Assembly (NCBI RefSeq): GCF_028291725.1
Contig: NZ_JAQGNT010000095.1
Location: 62,001-126,000, forward strand
DNA: 64,000 nt
DNA from: Hydrocarboniphaga sp.
GTDB lineage: Bacteria; Pseudomonadota; Gammaproteobacteria; Nevskiales; Nevskiaceae
Direction of reading: 5' to 3'
In this document: positions 23,850 through 33,232 of the stretch, in pieces
Layout: every line of letters begins with the position of its first letter
Numbering within the stretch: position 1 is the stretch's first letter
The notes under the pieces: generated by a model
Database searches by the model: none
What the model saw: the letters and a program-made list of their open reading frames with translations, nothing else
What the model was told of the DNA's origin: nothing
Position numbers and translations under genes: made by a program

Positions 23850-25520
23850 CTAGTTGCGCTTCATCGAATCGAAGAATGCTTCGTTGGTCTTGCTCTGCTT
23901 CATGCGGTCGATCAGCAGCTCCATCGCCGCCAGCTCGTCCATAGAATGCAGCAGCTTGCGCAGGATCCAGATCTTGTTCAGATCCTTCTCGTTGACCATC
24001 AACTCTTCCTTGCGCGTGCCGGAACGGTTGATGTTGATCGCCGGGAAGGTGCGCTTCTCGGCGATGCGGCGCTCGAGGTGCAACTCCATGTTACCGGTGC
24101 CCTTGAACTCTTCGTAAATCACTTCGTCCATCTTCGAGCCGGTGTCGATCAGCGCCGTGGCGATGATCGTCAGCGAACCGCCCTCCTCGATGTTGCGCGC
24201 GGCGCCGAAGAAGCGCTTCGGCTTCTGCAGCGCGTTGGCGTCGACACCACCCGACAGCACCTTGCCCGACGACGGCGCGACGGTGTTGTAGGCGCGGGCG
24301 AGGCGGGTCAGCGAGTCCAGCAGGATCACCACGTCGCGCTTGTGCTCGACCAGGCGCTTGGCCTTTTCGATGACCATTTCTGCCACTTGTACGTGACGCG
24401 TCGCCGGCTCGTCGAAGGTCGATGCCACGACTTCTCCGCGCACGGTGCGCTGCATGTCGGTGACTTCTTCCGGGCGCTCGTCGATCAGCAGCACGATCAG
24501 GTACACGTCCGGATAATTGGCGCCGATCGACTGCGCGATGTTCTGCAGCATGATCGTCTTGCCGGCTTTCGGCGGGCTGACGATCAGGCCGCGCTGGCCC
24601 TTGCCGAACGGCGCGACGATGTCGATCACGCGCGCGGTGATGTCTTCGGTGGTGCCGTTGCCGCGCTCCATCTTGAACTGGTCGTCCGCGAACAGCGGCG
24701 TCAGGTTCTCGAAGCTGACCTTGCGCTTGCTGACTTCAGGCGGCTCGAAGTTGATCGTGTCGACTTTGAGCAGCGCGAAATAACGCTCGTTGTCCTTGGG
24801 GCTGCGCACGCGTCCGGCGATCGAGTCGCCGGTACGCAGCGAGAAGCGGCGGATCTGCGACGGCGACAGGTAGACGTCGTCCGGGCCGGCCAGATAGCTG
24901 GCGTCGGGGCCACGCAGGAAGCCGTAGCCGTCCTGCATGATCTCGAGCACGCCGTCGGCCATGATGTGGTCGCCGCGCTTGGCGGCGGCGCGCAGGATCG
25001 TGAACACCAGATCCTGCTTGCGCACGCGGGCGATGTTCTCCAGGCCCTGGCTTTCGGCCAGCTCCAGCAGCGCCGCCGCGGTCATCTTCTTCAGCTCGGG
25101 GATGTAGACCAGCTTCGGCGGTTCCAGCGGAACCTGGGGCTGTTGCGGCTGCTGCGCAGCCTGCTCCGTGCGCTCCCCACGATCGCCACGCTGCTGACCG
25201 TTGTTCTGGTTGTTGCGCCGGTTCTGATGGCCACCGCTGCCGTTGGCTGCCGCATTGGCTGCGGCATTGCCGCCGACATTGCCGTTGCGGCCTTCACCGT
25301 TACCTTCGTCGCTCAGCCCGGCGTTGTTGCCGGATGACGAAGACTCGGCGTCGAAGGACTCGGTCTGCAGGGCCACCATCACTGGCGTACCGGCGTTCTG
25401 GGCGGCTTCTTCCGCCTCCTCGTCGATGTCCATCGGCAGGCCGTCCTGGCCGCCGTCCTTGGGTTGGCCGGCTCGGGCGTTGTTTGAGCCGTTGGAGTGA
25501 CGGCGGCGGTGCTTCATCAT
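23850..25520 (-). CDS. rho: Transcription termination factor Rho with long disordered N-terminal extension
   Basis: Hexameric RNA helicase that terminates transcription. From about residue 138 the protein matches the 419-residue E. coli Rho: an N-terminal helix bundle ([29 protein letters not shown]), the RNA-binding fold ([20 protein letters not shown]), Walker [23 protein letters not shown] and the Q/R-loop region. Residues 1-132 are an extra segment rich in Asn, Gln, Gly and Ala ([30 protein letters not shown]) with an acidic start. The extension is in frame with good coding character. Gene order trxA-rho next to rhlB is conserved in gammaproteobacteria. Confidence 0.97.
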   Translation of the reverse strand: MMKHRRRHSNGSNNARAGQPKDGGQDGLPMDIDEEAEEAAQNAGTPVMVALQTESFDAESSSSGNNAGLSDEGNGEGRNGNVGGNAAANAAANGSGGHQNRRNNQNNGQQRGDRGERTEQAAQQPQQPQVPLEPPKLVYIPELKKMTAAALLELAESQGLENIARVRKQDLVFTILRAAAKRGDHIMADGVLEIMQDGYGFLRGPDASYLAGPDDVYLSPSQIRRFSLRTGDSIAGRVRSPKDNERYFALLKVDTINFEPPEVSKRKVSFENLTPLFADDQFKMERGNGTTEDITARVIDIVAPFGKGQRGLIVSPPKAGKTIMLQNIAQSIGANYPDVYLIVLLIDERPEEVTDMQRTVRGEVVASTFDEPATRHVQVAEMVIEKAKRLVEHKRDVVILLDSLTRLARAYNTVAPSSGKVLSGGVDANALQKPKRFFGAARNIEEGGSLTIIATALIDTGSKMDEVIYEEFKGTGNMELHLERRIAEKRTFPAININRSGTRKEELMVNEKDLNKIWILRKLLHSMDELAAMELLIDRMKQSKTNEAFFDSMKRN

Positions 25521-25527
25521 GCGTTGA

Positions 25528-25872
25528 TCAGGCCACGTTCAAATGGGTCAAATGGGGGGCGACAAAGGCGGCGAGCTGGGCTTTATGCACAGCGCCGACC
25601 TGGGTTGCGGCCGGCTTGCCATCCTTGAAGAGAATCAGGGTCGGGATGCCGCGGATGCCGAACTGCGGCGGCGTGCCTGGGTTTTCGTCGACATTGAGCT
25701 TGACCACCTTGAGCTTGCCCGCCTGTTCGGCCGCGACCTGTTCGAGGATCGGCGCGATCATGCGGCAGGGGCCGCACCATTCCGCCCAGAAGTCGACGAG
25801 CACGGGCACGTTGGACTTGAGTACGTCCTGTTCGAAAGAGGCGTCGGTGACGGGGGAGATATGTTCGCTCAT
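25528..25872 (-). CDS. trxA: Thioredoxin 1
   Basis: Cytoplasmic thiol-disulfide reductant, 114 residues. The active site is [17 protein letters not shown], with cis-Pro at [12 protein letters not shown]. The start is preceded by a GAGG ribosome site. rho follows after 7 bp, so the two are cotranscribed, and rhlB diverges upstream, as in enteric bacteria. Confidence 0.97.
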   Translation of the reverse strand: MSEHISPVTDASFEQDVLKSNVPVLVDFWAEWCGPCRMIAPILEQVAAEQAGKLKVVKLNVDENPGTPPQFGIRGIPTLILFKDGKPAATQVGAVHKAQLAAFVAPHLTHLNVA

Positions 25873-26269
25873 GGGTTGGACCTCATTGAAGACGGAAACC
25901 GCCTAGGAACCGCGTTTCGCTGGAATATCTGTCTGGATCAGCGGTATGGATGCGCTGCTTGGATAGGGAGTCGGGGCGCGGCAGGGATATGAGTCTGGGG
26001 TCGATCAGACGCCGATCAAGCACTGCGGAGCTGTGCCGTCGCGCAGGAACACACGACGATTGTTATGATTCGATTTTCAGGGGAACTGACGCGCACCGTA
26101 ACTGTGTCCGAAGCGGGCTTTCGGGCCGGTGAACACACAACGGGATGCCGTTATTTGATCCCATTCCCTGCTGCCTTGCAAGTGGTGATCGGCGAGCCGG
26201 CCCATTGTGCAGGGAACCGCCATCGGGCCATCAGGCTGCGCCGGCATTGAACGAACCACTAGAGAGCGC
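25873..26269. other. Divergent control region between trxA-rho and rhlB
   Basis: Nearly 400 bp without a convincing gene. It must hold the promoters of both transcription units. A TATGAT at 26064-26069 could be a -10 box for rhlB, but no good -35 box stands 16-18 bp before it. Rho is autoregulated by termination in its leader in other bacteria. I cannot identify a comparable site by eye. Confidence 0.4.
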
Positions 26270-27550
26270 ATGTTACCCGACCATCTTTCCGACGTGAGCT
26301 TCCAGTCCCTGGGGCTGCATCCGCTGCTGCTTTCGAGCCTGGCCAAGATGGGATACGACTACTGCACGCCGATCCAGGCGCAGACCCTGCCGCTGGCGCT
26401 GGCCGGGCAGGACATCGCCGGCCAGGCACAGACCGGCACCGGCAAGTCGGCCGCCTTCCTGCTGGCGACGATGCACAAGCTGCTGACCGATCCGCCCAGC
26501 GGTCCGGACGGGCAGCCGCGCGCCTTCATGCTGGCGCCGACCCGCGAGCTGGCGATCCAGATCCACGCCGATGCTTGCAAGCTGGGCAGCGATACCGGCC
26601 TGCGCATGGCGGTCTGCTACGGCGGCACCGGCTACGACGCGCAGCGCCAGGCGATCATCGACGGCATCGACATCCTGATCGGCACGCCGGGCCGCCTGAT
26701 CGACTACTTCAAGCAGGACATCTACACCCTCAAGCATGTCGAGGTCGTGGTGCTGGACGAGGCCGACCGCATGTTCGATCTCGGTTTCATCGCCGACATC
26801 CGCTACCTGTTCCGGCGCATGCCGGAGCCGGCCAAGCGCAAGAACTACCTGTTCTCGGCGACCTTGAGTCAGCGCGTGCTCGAGCTCGCCTACGAGCACA
26901 TGAACAGCCCGACCAAGGTCGAGGTCGAGCCGGAGCGGATGACCGCCGACCGCGTGCGCCAGTCGCTGATCCATGTCGCCAACGACGACAAGCTGCCGAT
27001 GCTGGTCGGCCTGCTGCGCCATCACGATCCCTTGCGCACGCTGGTGTTCATCAACACCAAGCGCGACGCAGAAGACGTGGAAACCACGCTGCGCGCCAAC
27101 GGCTTCGAGGCGAGCACGATCTCCGGCGACGTGCCGCAGAACAAGCGCATGAAGCTGCTGGAAGACTTCAAGGAAGGCCGGTTGCCGATCCTGGTCGCGA
27201 CCGACGTCGCGGCACGCGGCCTGCATATCCCGGCCGTCACCCACGTGATCAATTACGACCTGCCGCAGGATGCCGAGGACTACGTGCATCGCATCGGCCG
27301 CACCGCGCGCGCCGGCGAGAGCGGCGACGCGATCTCGCTGTGCTGCGAGACCTACGTCTACTCGCTGCCGGACATCGAGAAGTACATCGGCAATCGCATC
27401 CCGGTGGAACAGGTGCCGGACGAATGGATGCCGACGGACTTCATCCGCGGCCCGCGTCCGCCGCGGCATCACGGCCGTCCGGGCGGCGGTGGCGGCCGTC
27501 GTCCGGGCGGTGGTGGCAGCGGTGGCCGCGGCGGTCCGCGTCGGCGCTAA
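26270..27550 (+). CDS. rhlB: DEAD-box RNA helicase RhlB
   Basis: ATP-dependent RNA helicase, 426 residues. In E. coli it is part of the degradosome and unwinds structured mRNA. Motifs in order are a Q motif ([12 protein letters not shown]), motif [67 protein letters not shown] and [13 protein letters not shown]. The C-terminus is a Gly/Arg-rich tail ([15 protein letters not shown]) likely to bind RNA. The ATG at 26270 starts the family sequence [13 protein letters not shown]. An upstream ATG at 26207 is less fitting. The position opposite trxA-rho identifies it as RhlB rather than another DEAD protein. Confidence 0.92.
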   Translation: MLPDHLSDVSFQSLGLHPLLLSSLAKMGYDYCTPIQAQTLPLALAGQDIAGQAQTGTGKSAAFLLATMHKLLTDPPSGPDGQPRAFMLAPTRELAIQIHADACKLGSDTGLRMAVCYGGTGYDAQRQAIIDGIDILIGTPGRLIDYFKQDIYTLKHVEVVVLDEADRMFDLGFIADIRYLFRRMPEPAKRKNYLFSATLSQRVLELAYEHMNSPTKVEVEPERMTADRVRQSLIHVANDDKLPMLVGLLRHHDPLRTLVFINTKRDAEDVETTLRANGFEASTISGDVPQNKRMKLLEDFKEGRLPILVATDVAARGLHIPAVTHVINYDLPQDAEDYVHRIGRTARAGESGDAISLCCETYVYSLPDIEKYIGNRIPVEQVPDEWMPTDFIRGPRPPRHHGRPGGGGGRRPGGGGSGGRGGPRRR

Positions 27551-27561
27551 GCACGCTACCC

Positions 27562-28317
27562 GTGCTCGGCGGCGCGTCCTTTCTGGTTCCGGACTGGCCT
27601 GCACCGGCGCGGGTGCGCTCGGCGCAGACCACGCGTATCGGCGGAGCCGGGCAGGGCGTCTACGCCGGCTTCAATCTGGCGACGCATGTCGGTGACGATG
27701 CGCAGCGAGTCGCAGCCAATCGGGCCGAGTTGAGACGGGCCTTGTCGCTGCCGGCCGAGCCGCGCTGGCTGGAACAGGTCCACGGCGTTCGCGCGCGACA
27801 ACTGCCTTCGGCGACATGCAATGCCACCGACGCCGCCTGGACGGCTAGCCCGGGCGAAGTCTGTGTGGTGATGAGCGCCGACTGCCTGCCGGTGCTGTTC
27901 TGCGACGAAGCCGGCAGCTGTGTCGCCACCGCCCATGCCGGCTGGCGCGGTCTGGCCGACGGTGTGCTGGAGGCGACCATCGCGGCGATGCCGGCGGCGC
28001 CGTCGCGGCTGATGGCCTGGCTCGGGCCGGCGATCGGGCCGCAGGCTTTCGAGATCGGCGCCGAAGTACGCGCGCGTTTCGTCGCGGACGATGCATCGGC
28101 CGCTCAATATTTTGTCGCGGCTGCCGATGCCGGCAAGGATGCGGGTAAGTATTGGGCCGATCTATATGGCCTGGCTCGTGCACGTCTTCGCAAGGCCGGG
28201 CTGCAGAACATCCACGGCGGCGGCTTTTGCACTTATACGGACGCGGATCGTTTCTTCTCATTCCGGCGCGACCGCGTCTGCGGCCGCATGGCGAGCTTGA
28301 TCTGGCTGCAGCCGTAG
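27562..28317 (+). CDS. pgeF: Peptidoglycan editing factor PgeF (YfiH, laccase-domain protein)
   Basis: Cu/Zn multicopper-oxidase-like fold of the YfiH family, which removes misincorporated L-Ser from peptidoglycan precursors in E. coli. 251 residues from GTG 27562. VYAGFNLATHVGDD, the motif VVMSADCLPVLFCD, ATAHAGWRGLADGVLE with the metal His, and GGGFCTYTDADRFFSFRRD are characteristic. No ATG precedes the domain after the rhlB stop (12 bp upstream), so the GTG is the best start. The TAG stop is the GTAG end of the following repeat. Confidence 0.9.
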   Translation: MLGGASFLVPDWPAPARVRSAQTTRIGGAGQGVYAGFNLATHVGDDAQRVAANRAELRRALSLPAEPRWLEQVHGVRARQLPSATCNATDAAWTASPGEVCVVMSADCLPVLFCDEAGSCVATAHAGWRGLADGVLEATIAAMPAAPSRLMAWLGPAIGPQAFEIGAEVRARFVADDASAAQYFVAAADAGKDAGKYWADLYGLARARLRKAGLQNIHGGGFCTYTDADRFFSFRRDRVCGRMASLIWLQP

Positions 28318-28413
28318 GTTGGGGGTAGGTTGGGGTGAGCGCAGCGAACCCCAACGATCACCGCCGTTTGCGCGGGACGACTGTTGGGGTTCGCTATGCT
28401 CACCCCAACCTAC
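28314..28413. repeat. REP-type inverted pair, family A, copy 3, with doubled left edge
   Basis: Family A element between pgeF and the YCF48 gene. The first 11 bases (GTAGGTTGGGG) occur twice in tandem at 28314 and 28325. The left copy supplies the pgeF stop TAG (28315-28317). It ends in CTAC at 28413, 24 bp before the next start. Confidence 0.9.
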
Positions 28414-28437
28414 ACATCACCGACGGCAAGGGAAACG

Positions 28438-29382
28438 ATGACTGCATGGCTGCGCGGGGCGCTGTTCGGATCGCTGGCGCTGATCGCCTTCGGCGCGGCG
28501 GCGCAGGTCAAACCGCGAGCTTCAGAAATCATGCCGCGTGCTTCGCAGAGCCTGACCCTGGCCGTGGTCAACAACGGCAAGCATCTGATCACCGTCGGTG
28601 ATCGCGGCCAGATTCTGGCGTCCAACGACGGCCTGAAGTGGGCACAGGTCGAGGTGCCGGTTCGCTCGACACTGACGGCGGTGGCGTTCGTCGACGATCA
28701 GACCGGTTGGGCAGTTGGCTTTGACGCGACGATTCTGAAGACCGAGGACGGCGGCAAGAGCTGGATGCTGCAGAACTTCGAGCCGGAGAAAGAAACAGCG
28801 TTCCTGTCGGTGGCGGCGACCGACCGCCACCATGCCTATGCGGTCGGCGCTTTCGGTTTGTTTTACGCAACCAGCGACGGTGGCATCAGCTGGGCCGAGG
28901 TGGCCGCGCCCGCGGTTCGCGACGAGGAGCTGTCCTTCCACTCCATCGTCAGGCTCAACGACGGCAGCCTGTTCATTGCCGGCGAGAGCGGCATGCTCGG
29001 CCTATCTTCCGGCGGCAAGTGGCAGCGCTTGAAATCGCCGTACGAGGGTACGTTCTTCGGCGCACTGCCGCGCGGTAAGAAAGGCGCGTTGATCTTCGGC
29101 CTGGGCGGCACCATCTACGTCAGCGACGACGTGCGCAGCATGCGCTGGAGCAAGCTCGCCCTCGGCACCGAGGCTGCGCTGTATGGCGGGACGCTGCTGC
29201 CGGATGGACGGGTGCTGCTGGTCGGCTTGTCCGGTGCGGTATGGGTGGTCGATGCGGACGGCAAGCGTGCGCGGCCGATCGCCAGCGGTGTGGCCTTCTC
29301 GTTGTGCGGTGTCGCCGCCGTCAATGGCGGCCTCGTCGTCGTCGGCGAGAGCGGCGTCCAGCGCTTCAATACCTCGCTGTAA
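28438..29382 (+). CDS. YCF48-related exported beta-propeller protein
   Basis: A 314-residue periplasmic protein with signal peptide MTAWLRGALFGSLALIAFGAAAQ. Repeated propeller blades of the YCF48/HCF136 and BNR type follow: ITVGDRGQILASNDGLKW, GWAVGFDATILKTEDGGKSW, YAVGAFGLFYATSDGGISW, FIAGESGMLGLSSGGKW. In cyanobacteria such propellers assist photosystem II assembly. In heterotrophic proteobacteria they are usually paired with an MMPL/RND transporter, as here, 14 bp before it. A periplasmic accessory role in that export system is inferred. Confidence 0.85.
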   Translation: MTAWLRGALFGSLALIAFGAAAQVKPRASEIMPRASQSLTLAVVNNGKHLITVGDRGQILASNDGLKWAQVEVPVRSTLTAVAFVDDQTGWAVGFDATILKTEDGGKSWMLQNFEPEKETAFLSVAATDRHHAYAVGAFGLFYATSDGGISWAEVAAPAVRDEELSFHSIVRLNDGSLFIAGESGMLGLSSGGKWQRLKSPYEGTFFGALPRGKKGALIFGLGGTIYVSDDVRSMRWSKLALGTEAALYGGTLLPDGRVLLVGLSGAVWVVDADGKRARPIASGVAFSLCGVAAVNGGLVVVGESGVQRFNTSL

Positions 29383-29396
29383 GCCGTGAAGCCAGC

Positions 29397-31901
29397 ATGA
29401 GCGAACCCCGGATTTTGAATCGAAGCGAAAAAATCCTGCTCGCGATCGAGCCGCTGATCGAGCAGCTGATTTACCGCAGGCGCAAGCCGCTGATGGCGGT
29501 GCTGCTGGCGATCACTGCCTTGCTTGCATTCCTGACGGTGCAGATCAGAAGCGATGCCGGCTTCGACAAGTCGATTCCGCTCGATCATCCGTACATGCAG
29601 GTGCTGAAGCAGTACCAGGCCGATTTCGGCAGCGCGAACACGGTGCTGGTCGCGCTGATGCAGAAAGACGGCGACATCGGCGATATCTATAGCCAGAAAT
29701 TCCTGACGCGCCTGAAAGCCGTCAACGACGCCGTGTCCGTGCTCAAAGGTGTCGATCGCGCCCGCGTGTCCTCACTGTTCACAGCCGATGTGCGTTTCGT
29801 CGACGTGGTCGAAGGCGCCTTCAAGGGCGGCAGCGTAATCCCGGCCGAGTATCAACCAACTCAGCCGATGTTCGATCTGATACGCCGCAATGTCGCCAGG
29901 GGCGGCCACGTCGGCCGTTATGTTTCCAAGGACCAGCGCGGCGCGATGGTCTTCGCCGAGCTGTTGGAGACCGATCCGGCTACCGGCGAGAAGCTCGACT
30001 ATGGCCAGATGGCCAGGCAACTCGAGCACGTCCGCAAGCAATACGAAGGCGATGGCATCAGCGTGCATATCGTCGGCTTCGCCAAGCTGGCCGGCGATGT
30101 CATCGAGGCGACGCCGCAGGTGCTGATGCTCTCCGCGATCACGCTGGCGATGACGTTCGTGCTGCTGTGGTGGTATCTGGGCAGCGTCAGGCTCGCGCTG
30201 CTGCCGCTGCTGTGTTCGGTGACGGCGCTGATCTGGCAGTTTGGCCTGTTGCGATTGTCCGGATTCGGGTTCGATCCTTTCGCGATCCTGCTGCCGTTCC
30301 TGATTCTGGCGGTGTCGCTCAGTCACGGCCTGCAGTATGTAAACGCCTGGGCTGATGAGATCGCCGGCCGGCATTGCAATGCATACGACGCCTCGCTGCA
30401 TGTCTGGCGTCGGCTGGCGATCTACGGCATGTTCGCGATCCTGGCCGACCTCGCCGGTTTCGCGACGATCGGCCTGATCCCGATCGGCATCATTCGCGAG
30501 ATGGCGATCAGCGCCTGCTTCGGCATGGCCGCGATCATCATCGCCAACATGGTGATGATGCCGATCGCGCTGATCTGGGTCGGCGTTGGTGATTCCGCGG
30601 TTTTCGCCGCGAAGCAGCAGCGGCGTGACGCGGTGTTCGATGGCCTGTGGCGCCTGCTGTCGAACATGGTGAAACCGAAAGCCGCTGCGACCGCGATCCT
30701 GATTTCGGCCGCGCTGTTCGGCGGCGCGCTGTGGCAGGGACGCGGCCTGCAGCTCGGCGACAGCCAGGCCGGCGCGCCGGAGCTGTTGCCCGATTCGCGC
30801 TTCAACCAGGACTTGCGCAGCATCGAAGCGAACTTTGCGGTCGGCGCCGATATCCTGAAAGTGATTGCCGAAACCGATCCGGAAGCCTGCGTGAAGTTCG
30901 AGGTGATGGATCAGATCGATCGTTTCGCCTGGCATCTGGACAACACGGCCGGCGTCGCTTCGACGCTGTCCTTGCCGCAGGCGGCAAGATCGGTCAACGC
31001 CGCCTTCTCCGAAGCCAATCCGAAGTACAACACGCTGCCGCGCAATCAGGCGTTGATGGTGCAGGCGATGTCGCCGATCCCGGCCTCGAGCGGCCTGCTG
31101 AACCCGGACTGTTCGGCGATGGCGGTGTTCGCGTTCATGCAGGATCACCGTGCGACGACGATCGAGCGCGTGGTCGACCAAGTCAAACTCTACAACCGGC
31201 AGAACGCGACCGAGTACTACGAAACCAACAAGGACGTCGACTCGAAATACTGCGCTGCCAAGCTTGCGGCGCGCCGCGATGTCGGCAAAGCCACGGCCGA
31301 TGTCGACAAGGCGCAGAAGAAGCTCGCCGGCTTCGACAAGGCCTGCCCGGTGAATTTCGCACTGGCGGCCGGCAATGTCGGTGTGATGGCGGCGACCAAC
31401 GAAGAGCTGCGAGAGCGCCAGAAGCAGGCGCTGCTCTATGTCTATCTCGCGATCGCGGTCTGCCTGTACCTGGGCTTCTTCGAGCTGAGCAGCCTGCTCG
31501 CGATCCTGCTGCCCTTGTCGCTGGTGTCGTGGATGGCCTACGCGCTGATGTCGGCGGCCGGCATCGGCATGAAGGTGACGACGCTGACTATCGTGCCGCT
31601 GGCCGTCGGCATCGGCGTGGACTACGGCATCTATGTCTACGCGACGATGAAGGACGCACTGGCCAGCGGCTGCCGGATGCAGGAGGCCTACTATCGGACG
31701 CTCAGGACAACCGGCAAGGCCGTGATCTTCACCGGCCTCACGTTGAGCCTGTGCGCCGCCACCTGGCTGTGGTCAGGGTTGCAGCTGCAGCGCGACATCG
31801 GCCTGCTGCTGGTCTTCATGTTGGGCGCGAATCTGCTCGGCGTGATCCTGGTGCTACCGGGCATTGCCGCGTTTTTGCTCAGCGAGCGCGAGCCTGAGTA
31901 G
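29397..31901 (+). CDS. MMPL/RND-family transporter
   Basis: An 834-residue inner-membrane protein with RND topology. Two repeats each begin with one span (PLMAVLLAITALLAFLTVQI near 31-50; AAATAILISAALFGGAL near 425), have a large periplasmic loop, and end in a cluster of five spans. The clusters contain LPFLILAVSLSHGLQYV and VPLAVGIGVDYGIYVYATM, the latter with the D-Y pair typical of MMPL proton-relay helices. Family members export lipids, hopanoids or other hydrophobic molecules. The partner YCF48 gene precedes it, and a DUF1302 gene often in the same cluster lies about 6 kb away. The stop TAG lies in the family B element. Confidence 0.88.
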   Translation: MSEPRILNRSEKILLAIEPLIEQLIYRRRKPLMAVLLAITALLAFLTVQIRSDAGFDKSIPLDHPYMQVLKQYQADFGSANTVLVALMQKDGDIGDIYSQKFLTRLKAVNDAVSVLKGVDRARVSSLFTADVRFVDVVEGAFKGGSVIPAEYQPTQPMFDLIRRNVARGGHVGRYVSKDQRGAMVFAELLETDPATGEKLDYGQMARQLEHVRKQYEGDGISVHIVGFAKLAGDVIEATPQVLMLSAITLAMTFVLLWWYLGSVRLALLPLLCSVTALIWQFGLLRLSGFGFDPFAILLPFLILAVSLSHGLQYVNAWADEIAGRHCNAYDASLHVWRRLAIYGMFAILADLAGFATIGLIPIGIIREMAISACFGMAAIIIANMVMMPIALIWVGVGDSAVFAAKQQRRDAVFDGLWRLLSNMVKPKAAATAILISAALFGGALWQGRGLQLGDSQAGAPELLPDSRFNQDLRSIEANFAVGADILKVIAETDPEACVKFEVMDQIDRFAWHLDNTAGVASTLSLPQAARSVNAAFSEANPKYNTLPRNQALMVQAMSPIPASSGLLNPDCSAMAVFAFMQDHRATTIERVVDQVKLYNRQNATEYYETNKDVDSKYCAAKLAARRDVGKATADVDKAQKKLAGFDKACPVNFALAAGNVGVMAATNEELRERQKQALLYVYLAIAVCLYLGFFELSSLLAILLPLSLVSWMAYALMSAAGIGMKVTTLTIVPLAVGIGVDYGIYVYATMKDALASGCRMQEAYYRTLRTTGKAVIFTGLTLSLCAATWLWSGLQLQRDIGLLLVFMLGANLLGVILVLPGIAAFLLSEREPE

Positions 31902-31976
31902 GTCGGCAATCCCTTGCAAACGTTTACTTTCGATGCGCAAGCGAGGCCTCACGTCGGCTAGGGATTGCCGACCTAC
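31898..31976. repeat. REP-type inverted pair, family B, copy 2
   Basis: Convergent junction of the MMPL gene and apaH. GTAG at 31898 gives the plus-strand stop TAG (31899-31901) and CTAC at 31973-31976 gives the minus-strand stop of apaH. The left hairpin is partly altered (GTCGGCAATCCCTTGCAAAC). Confidence 0.9.
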
Positions 31977-32791
31977 GAGGGCTGGCATGGCGCCGTGATC
32001 AGCCGCCCGGTGTCGACATCCAGTGCGGTCAGGCTGGCGCCCCAGACGCAGCCGGTGTCCAGCCCCCAGACCCGGTGCTCGGGCCATTCGACGCGGCCCA
32101 GGGTCGACCAGTGGCCGAACACGATGCGGGTGCCGGCGGTGCGGCGACCGGGGACCATGAACCACGGCAGCAGACCTTCGGCCTGCGAGCCCGGCGCCCC
32201 TTTCGGTTTCATCGCCAGTTCACCCTGCGGGCTGCAGTAACGCAGCCGGGTCAGGCAATTGATGACGAACCGCGTGCGATCCCAGCCGCTGAGCGACTCG
32301 TCCCACGCCGAGGGCCGGTCGCCATACATATGAGCGAAGAATGCGGCGCGATCCGCTCCGGCCAGGGTTGCCGAGGCCTCCGCGGCCAGGGACAGGGTCT
32401 GCTGCAGATCCCACTGCGGCGGTACGCCAGCGTGGATCATCAGCAGATCGCGGTCGGGGTCGTGCGCCGCCAGGGGCTGTGCGGCCAGCCAGTCCAGCAG
32501 CTCGGCCGCGTCGGGGGCGTCGAGGATCGTATCGACTGTGTCGCCCGGCTTCAGGCGCCGGCGATCGCCGGCGCAGGCGAGCAGGTGCAGGTCGTGATTG
32601 CCAAGCACGCTGAGCACCGAGCCGGCGTTGTCGCGGGCGAAGCGCAGGCACTCCAGGGACTGCGGTCCGCGGTTGACCAGATCGCCGGCGAGCAGCAGCC
32701 GGTCGTGCGAGGGATCGTAGGAAACCCGGTCCAGCAGCCGGCGGAAATCCTCGTAACATCCTTGCAGATCGCCAATGGCATAAGTCGACAT
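31973..32791 (-). CDS. apaH: Symmetrical bis(5'-nucleosyl)-tetraphosphatase
   Basis: Hydrolyses Ap4A to two ADP and removes Np4 caps from RNA. 272 residues with the phosphoesterase blocks YAIGDLQGCYEDF, LLAGDLVNRGPQSLE, VLGNHDLHLL, MIHAGVPPQWD and GHWSTLGRVEWPEHRVWGLDTGCVWG, which hold the metal-binding His/Asp/Asn residues. In many gammaproteobacteria apaH follows rsmA-apaG. Here it stands alone about 13 kb from rsmA and no apaG is present in the window. Divergent from flp with about 150 bp between starts. Confidence 0.96.
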   Translation of the reverse strand: MSTYAIGDLQGCYEDFRRLLDRVSYDPSHDRLLLAGDLVNRGPQSLECLRFARDNAGSVLSVLGNHDLHLLACAGDRRRLKPGDTVDTILDAPDAAELLDWLAAQPLAAHDPDRDLLMIHAGVPPQWDLQQTLSLAAEASATLAGADRAAFFAHMYGDRPSAWDESLSGWDRTRFVINCLTRLRYCSPQGELAMKPKGAPGSQAEGLLPWFMVPGRRTAGTRIVFGHWSTLGRVEWPEHRVWGLDTGCVWGASLTALDVDTGRLITAPCQPS

Positions 32792-32867
32792 GAACCGTTT
32801 GTCCGGTAAGCTGGGCCTTTGACTGAACAGGCCCGATGAGCGGTACAGATTGCGTCAGTCGGCAGCT

Positions 32868-32896
32868 TTGACCCGACCTAAAGCCGACAGCATAGT
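32868..32896 (+). promoter_or_regulatory. Candidate sigma70 promoter of the tad operon
   Basis: TTGACC (32868-32873) and CATAGT (32891-32896) with a 17-bp spacer stand about 48 bp before flp. A strong ribosome site AAAGGAG (32931-32937) lies 6 nt before the flp ATG. I see no sigma54-type -24/-12 boxes. Confidence 0.55.
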
Positions 32897-32943
32897 AACG
32901 ACGCTGACTGATGGGGTCAGCCAACCGTCTAAAGGAGTGTCAC

Positions 32944-33117
32944 ATGTTGAACAAATTCTATGCTTCGCTTCCCCGCCGCCAGGAAGGCGCCACCGCCGTT
33001 GAGTACGGCCTGATTGCCGGTTTGATTGCTGTTGCGATCGTCGTTGTGCTTGGCTTAGTGGGTGGGAGCCTCAGTACCGTGTTCACGTCAATCCAAACCG
33101 CCCTGGCGAACATCTAG
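32944..33117 (+). CDS. flp: Flp-type pilin
   Basis: Major pilin of the Tad (tight adherence) pilus. The 57-residue prepilin has a short basic leader (MLNKFYASLPRRQEGA), the Flp motif TAVEYGLIAGLIAVAIVVVLG with Glu and Tyr at positions 4-5 after the likely G-A|T cleavage, and a short C-terminus typical of Flp/Fap pilins. First gene of the pilus locus, with a strong ribosome site and promoter. It needs a prepilin peptidase, which is not encoded in this locus. Confidence 0.95.
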   Translation: MLNKFYASLPRRQEGATAVEYGLIAGLIAVAIVVVLGLVGGSLSTVFTSIQTALANI

Positions 33118-33171
33118 AACTGGCACCGGCCACTGGCACCGGCGGCAAAAAAAGCGCATCCGGTGCGGCCG

Positions 33172-33196
33172 GCCGCGAAGTCTGAGGATTCGCGGC
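33172..33196 (+). other. Hairpin between flp and tadE, possible attenuator
   Basis: GCCGCGAA (33172-33179) and TTCGCGGC (33189-33196) form a perfect 8-bp stem with a 9-nt loop and no T tract. It could protect the abundant flp message or lower expression of downstream assembly genes. No direct evidence. Confidence 0.4.
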
Positions 33197-33232
33197 TACA
33201 TGTTCCAGTGACGCGGCATTTACCGTAGGGGT

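Noticed and set aside
26575-27561. A long open frame that would fuse a second protein to pgeF across rhlB
   Set aside because: The part before 27562 is an out-of-frame reading of rhlB with no domain. pgeF starts after the rhlB stop.
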